A DNA stretch of 64,000 nucleotides. Source: Roseiarcus fermentans (GTDB lineage: Bacteria; Pseudomonadota; Alphaproteobacteria; Rhizobiales; Beijerinckiaceae). Where the stretch lies: the NCBI RefSeq assembly GCF_003315135.1, contig NZ_QNRK01000029.1:26372-90371 (forward strand), given 5' to 3'. Of this stretch, positions 60,330 through 64,000 are shown piece by piece (within the stretch, counting starts at the first letter, position 1; every line of letters starts with the position of its first letter). Made by a program: the position numbers and the translations under genes. The notes below the pieces were generated by a model. That model was not told the DNA's origin, did not search any database, and worked only from the letters and a program-made list of their open reading frames with translations.

Positions 60330-60730
60330 TACGGTGACAAGTTGTCGCAGGCGGCGCCGCCATTCGAGGCGTGCTTCAGCCTGACCCGGTCCCTCGGACC
60401 GGACTCCGGCGGCCGCGGCAAGATTGCGTTCCGGACGATGAAGGGCGGCTTCTTCGCCTGCGCTGCGAGGGTCAGCGTCGCCTGTATCGCTTCGAGGTCG
60501 AAGGCTGCGGCCGGGCGGGGGATCCGCGTCACGGGCGGCGCGAAGCGCGGTCTGGTCGGCGTTGGGCGCGGCGTCGTGGATCAGGAGGTCGGCGCCATGG
60601 GCGCGCGCCGTTTCGATCAGGACCTCGAGCCGCGCGGTCTGACCCCTGACGACCACGGACGCGTCGGCCCGCCGGCGGTCGCCCCGGCTCGCGCGCCGCC
60701 CTGGCGTCTCGCCATGTCATCGCGTGCATA
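60330..60730 (-). pseudogene. ParA-family ATPase relic
   Basis: Read in shifting frames on the minus strand this gives WRDARAAREPG, then VVVRGQTARLEVLIETARAH with GADLLIHDAAPNADQTALRA, then after a small deletion and frame change PRPAAAFDLEAIQATLTLAA with QAKKPPFIVRNAIL. These are the ParA/Soj middle and later motifs (D-APH-----AL-AAR-ADL-L-P-RP--FDLEA and the --K--F-V-NA strand). The N-terminal Walker A part and the C-terminus are gone. At least two frame changes make it nonfunctional. Confidence 0.72.
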
Positions 60731-61060
60731 ACCTCAGGCCTGGCGCCGCAGGATCGCCTCGGCGCCCAACCCGCGCGCGCCGGGTGATTGGCAGCAACGT
60801 CGTTACGCCGCGTCCCAGGCCGTCCCGCAGGTTTTGCTTCCGATCTCGCCCGACAAGGGGTCTGACCGCCGCTGCGTCAGGACGCTGTCGCGACGCGCAC
60901 GTGACGCAGGGTTCACGTCCGACACGACGCGGGCATTACTCCTTTCGTCAATTCAAGTCGTAGGATGTAGTTCAAAAGCGTCTGAAATCGACCAGTTGGA
61001 TTTTGAAACTTCGGTTTAGCTTGCAGTGTGAAGATTGGACTCGCACTGGACGGCCGACCG
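60731..61060. other. Intergenic region upstream of the Crp-like gene
   Basis: No gene recognised. The end of the region (60950-61020) is less G/C-rich and may hold the promoter for the Crp-like gene and GlmS. If the regulator starts at the GTG at 61028 the gap is 33 bases shorter. Confidence 0.4.
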
Positions 61061-61894
61061 ATGAAGAGTTCTCAGACGAGCGTGAACGGCGTCAGCGCAT
61101 CGCGACTTCTCGAATCGCGACTTCTCGAATCGCTGTGCGCGCAAGGCGACCGCGTCGTTCTCAACGCGCAGCAGAGTCTCCCGCTGCCGCTGGCCGACAA
61201 GGTGATCGTCCTGCGCGACGGCATGCTGGCGATCGACGCCATGCCGGCGAAGGGAAAGCTGCAGGTTCTCGACTTCCTGCTGGCGGGCGACGTCGTGTCG
61301 TCGTCGAAGATCCTGTCGGCGCGAAAGGTGTCGCTGCGGGCGATCACCCGTTCGTCCGCGATCGTCCTGCAACCCCTGGACCTGTCGCCCACCGCGCTCG
61401 AGCCGGAGTGCTGGCGGTTCCTGGTCGAGCAGTGTTTCAATCAGATCACGCGCGTCAACCTGCACCAGCTGATGACCGGCCGTCTCGAAACGGAGGCCCG
61501 GGTCGCGTCCTTCATCCTCGCGCTCGCGCTGCGAGAGGGTTCGCTCGACGACCGCCGGGAGGTTCTCGTCGCGCTGCCGATGTCGCGCGTCGACATCGCC
61601 AACTACCTCGTCATCAATTGCGACACGCTCAGCCGGACGATGATGAAATTCTCGGACGGCGGCGTCGTCGAACGCGTGAGCCGGCACGCCATTCGGGTCA
61701 AGGACCTGCCGGCGTTGCAGAAAAAATCGCCGATCGCGGGACTGCTGGCCGAGGTGGTCGGGCGGATGCACGCGCCGCGCGCCGACCTCTGCCTTCCCGA
61801 GGCGAGGGCGGAAACCGCGCTTCGCGGCGCCGACTGCGATCGAACCGGCGCGCACGGGCTCGCGGCCCGCGCGCCGCTGTCGGCGGCGGAATGA
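61061..61894 (+). CDS. Crp/Fnr-family transcriptional regulator
   Basis: 277 residues from the ATG at 61061; a GTG at 61028 is an alternative. Residues about 30-110 resemble a cyclic-nucleotide-binding beta-barrel (KVIVLRDGMLAIDAMPAKGK, then VLDFLLAGDVVSSS). The HTH_Crp part is MSRVDIANYLVINCDTLSRT with MMKFSDGGVVERVSRHAIRV. There is no FNR-type cysteine cluster at the N-terminus. The C-terminal about 50 residues form an extra Ala/Arg-rich tail. It sits 32 bases before glmS on the same strand and may regulate the amino-sugar supply. Confidence 0.82.
   Translation: MKSSQTSVNGVSASRLLESRLLESLCAQGDRVVLNAQQSLPLPLADKVIVLRDGMLAIDAMPAKGKLQVLDFLLAGDVVSSSKILSARKVSLRAITRSSAIVLQPLDLSPTALEPECWRFLVEQCFNQITRVNLHQLMTGRLETEARVASFILALALREGSLDDRREVLVALPMSRVDIANYLVINCDTLSRTMMKFSDGGVVERVSRHAIRVKDLPALQKKSPIAGLLAEVVGRMHAPRADLCLPEARAETALRGADCDRTGAHGLAARAPLSAAE
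61100..61129 (+). repeat. 15-base tandem duplication in the Crp-like gene
   Basis: TCGCGACTTCTCGAA occurs twice in a row (61100-61114 and 61115-61129), giving SRLLESRLLES near the N-terminus. It keeps the frame and adds five residues. Confidence 0.85.
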
Positions 61895-61926
61895 TCTCCG
61901 GCACGATTCAACGACAGGAGCGAGAC

Positions 61927-63753
<1,827 letters not shown>

Positions 63754-63800
63754 TTCGCCGCGGCGCTGACTCGGCGCCAGCAGTGGTCGGGAAGGGTCCC

Positions 63801-64000
63801 ATGCAGCACATCGCCGTTCGCAACGACCCCGACGCGCCGGGCTCCGCGCCGCCGCCGGAAGAAGTCGACTCTGGACTATCGGCCTTGTCGCTGATTGCGG
63901 GGTACTACCGGATTGCGGCGGATCCTTCGCAGTTGCGGCATCAGCTTGCGCTGACGGGGCGGCAGGCCGGTTCGGAGGATCTGGTTCGGGCGGCGAACGT
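63801..64000 (+). CDS. Type I secretion ABC transporter, N-terminal C39-like domain (cut by window)
   Basis: An ATG at 63801 preceded by GGGAAGGG opens a frame to the window end. The translation SLIAGYYRIAADPSQLRHQL followed by GRQAGSEDLVRAANV is the start of the peptidase-C39-like (usually inactive CLD) domain of HlyB-type exporters, whose consensus has ---H-I-ADP-QLRH-L and a --DLLRAA segment. The catalytic Cys of true C39 peptidases is not in the visible part (SLIAGYY replaces the QxxxxDCG region). It would export unfolded proteins with a C-terminal signal. The GH16 enzymes and the giant deacetylase protein are likely cargo. Confidence 0.75.
   Translation, partial: MQHIAVRNDPDAPGSAPPPEEVDSGLSALSLIAGYYRIAADPSQLRHQLALTGRQAGSEDLVRAAN

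Noticed and set aside
60264..60386. C-terminal membrane segment of the frame that covers the ParA relic
   Set aside because: The hydrophobic end (TIIALSCLCVL) comes after the frame change and is read from noncoding DNA; ParA proteins have no such segment.
61003..61926. Long N-terminal extension of GlmS
   Set aside because: GlmS must begin with Met-Cys for its N-terminal nucleophile; the in-frame extension is antiphase to the Crp-like gene.

Overview
The window reads as the chromosome of a high-GC alphaproteobacterium, most likely of the order Hyphomicrobiales (Rhizobiales). This rests on the strong G/C bias at third codon positions, the Liv-type ABC operon, the rhizobial style of the exopolysaccharide genes (GH16 glycanases, OPX proteins, a CelD-type acetyltransferase) and the LuxR-type regulators. 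No rRNA, tRNA or CRISPR was seen. The genus cannot be fixed from the sequence alone.

Layout. (1) 1-6841: a minus-strand operon of an aldehyde dehydrogenase, a periplasmic binding protein, two ABC ATPases and two permeases (the last cut by the window edge), with a divergent AraC regulator; probably uptake and oxidation of an aromatic or similar acid/aldehyde. (2) 6843-15407: a diaminobutyrate decarboxylase and a diaminobutyrate aminotransferase transcribed divergently (a 1,3-diaminopropane module as in rhizobactin synthesis), two PvdE/SyrD-type ABC half-exporters, a decayed third copy of such an exporter, a small conserved protein and a membrane fatty acid desaturase. (3) 15502-29890: a first polysaccharide cluster with a GINT1-like transferase and a methyltransferase on the minus strand, then a tightly packed plus-strand operon of glycosyltransferases (GT2, GT4, GT4), a GT-C-like membrane protein, a DUF1616-like protein, a flippase fused to a GT2 domain, an OPX export protein and a second methyltransferase. 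(4) 29991-39000: two tandem GH16 glycanases, two LuxR-type regulators without a phospho-acceptor aspartate, a CelD-type acetyltransferase and two small hypotheticals. (5) 39041-59347: a pel-like cluster containing a 2044-residue repeat protein with a deacetylase domain, a PelA-like protein without the catalytic motifs, a sugar nucleotidyltransferase, two NDP-sugar epimerase/dehydratases, a stand-alone GH114/GH166 hydrolase, PelD, PelE, PelF, PelG, a TPR protein and a second OPX protein. (6) 59523-64000: a lower-GC hypothetical gene, a ParA relic, a Crp/Fnr regulator, a cluster-borne GlmS and the start of a type I secretion ATPase.

How the parts fit. GlmS makes glucosamine-6-phosphate; the nucleotidyltransferase and epimerases can activate and modify the sugar; PelF, PelG, PelD and PelE would polymerise and move an amino-sugar polymer across the inner membrane; the TPR and OPX proteins would take the place of the PelB/PelC outer-membrane route. 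The activities that canonical PelA holds in one protein (hydrolase, deacetylase and C-terminal domains) are spread over three genes here. PelD ends before the c-di-GMP-binding GGDEF domain, so control is likely to differ from Pseudomonas. The GH16 enzymes and the giant deacetylase protein have no Sec signal and may leave through the type I exporter that begins at the right edge.
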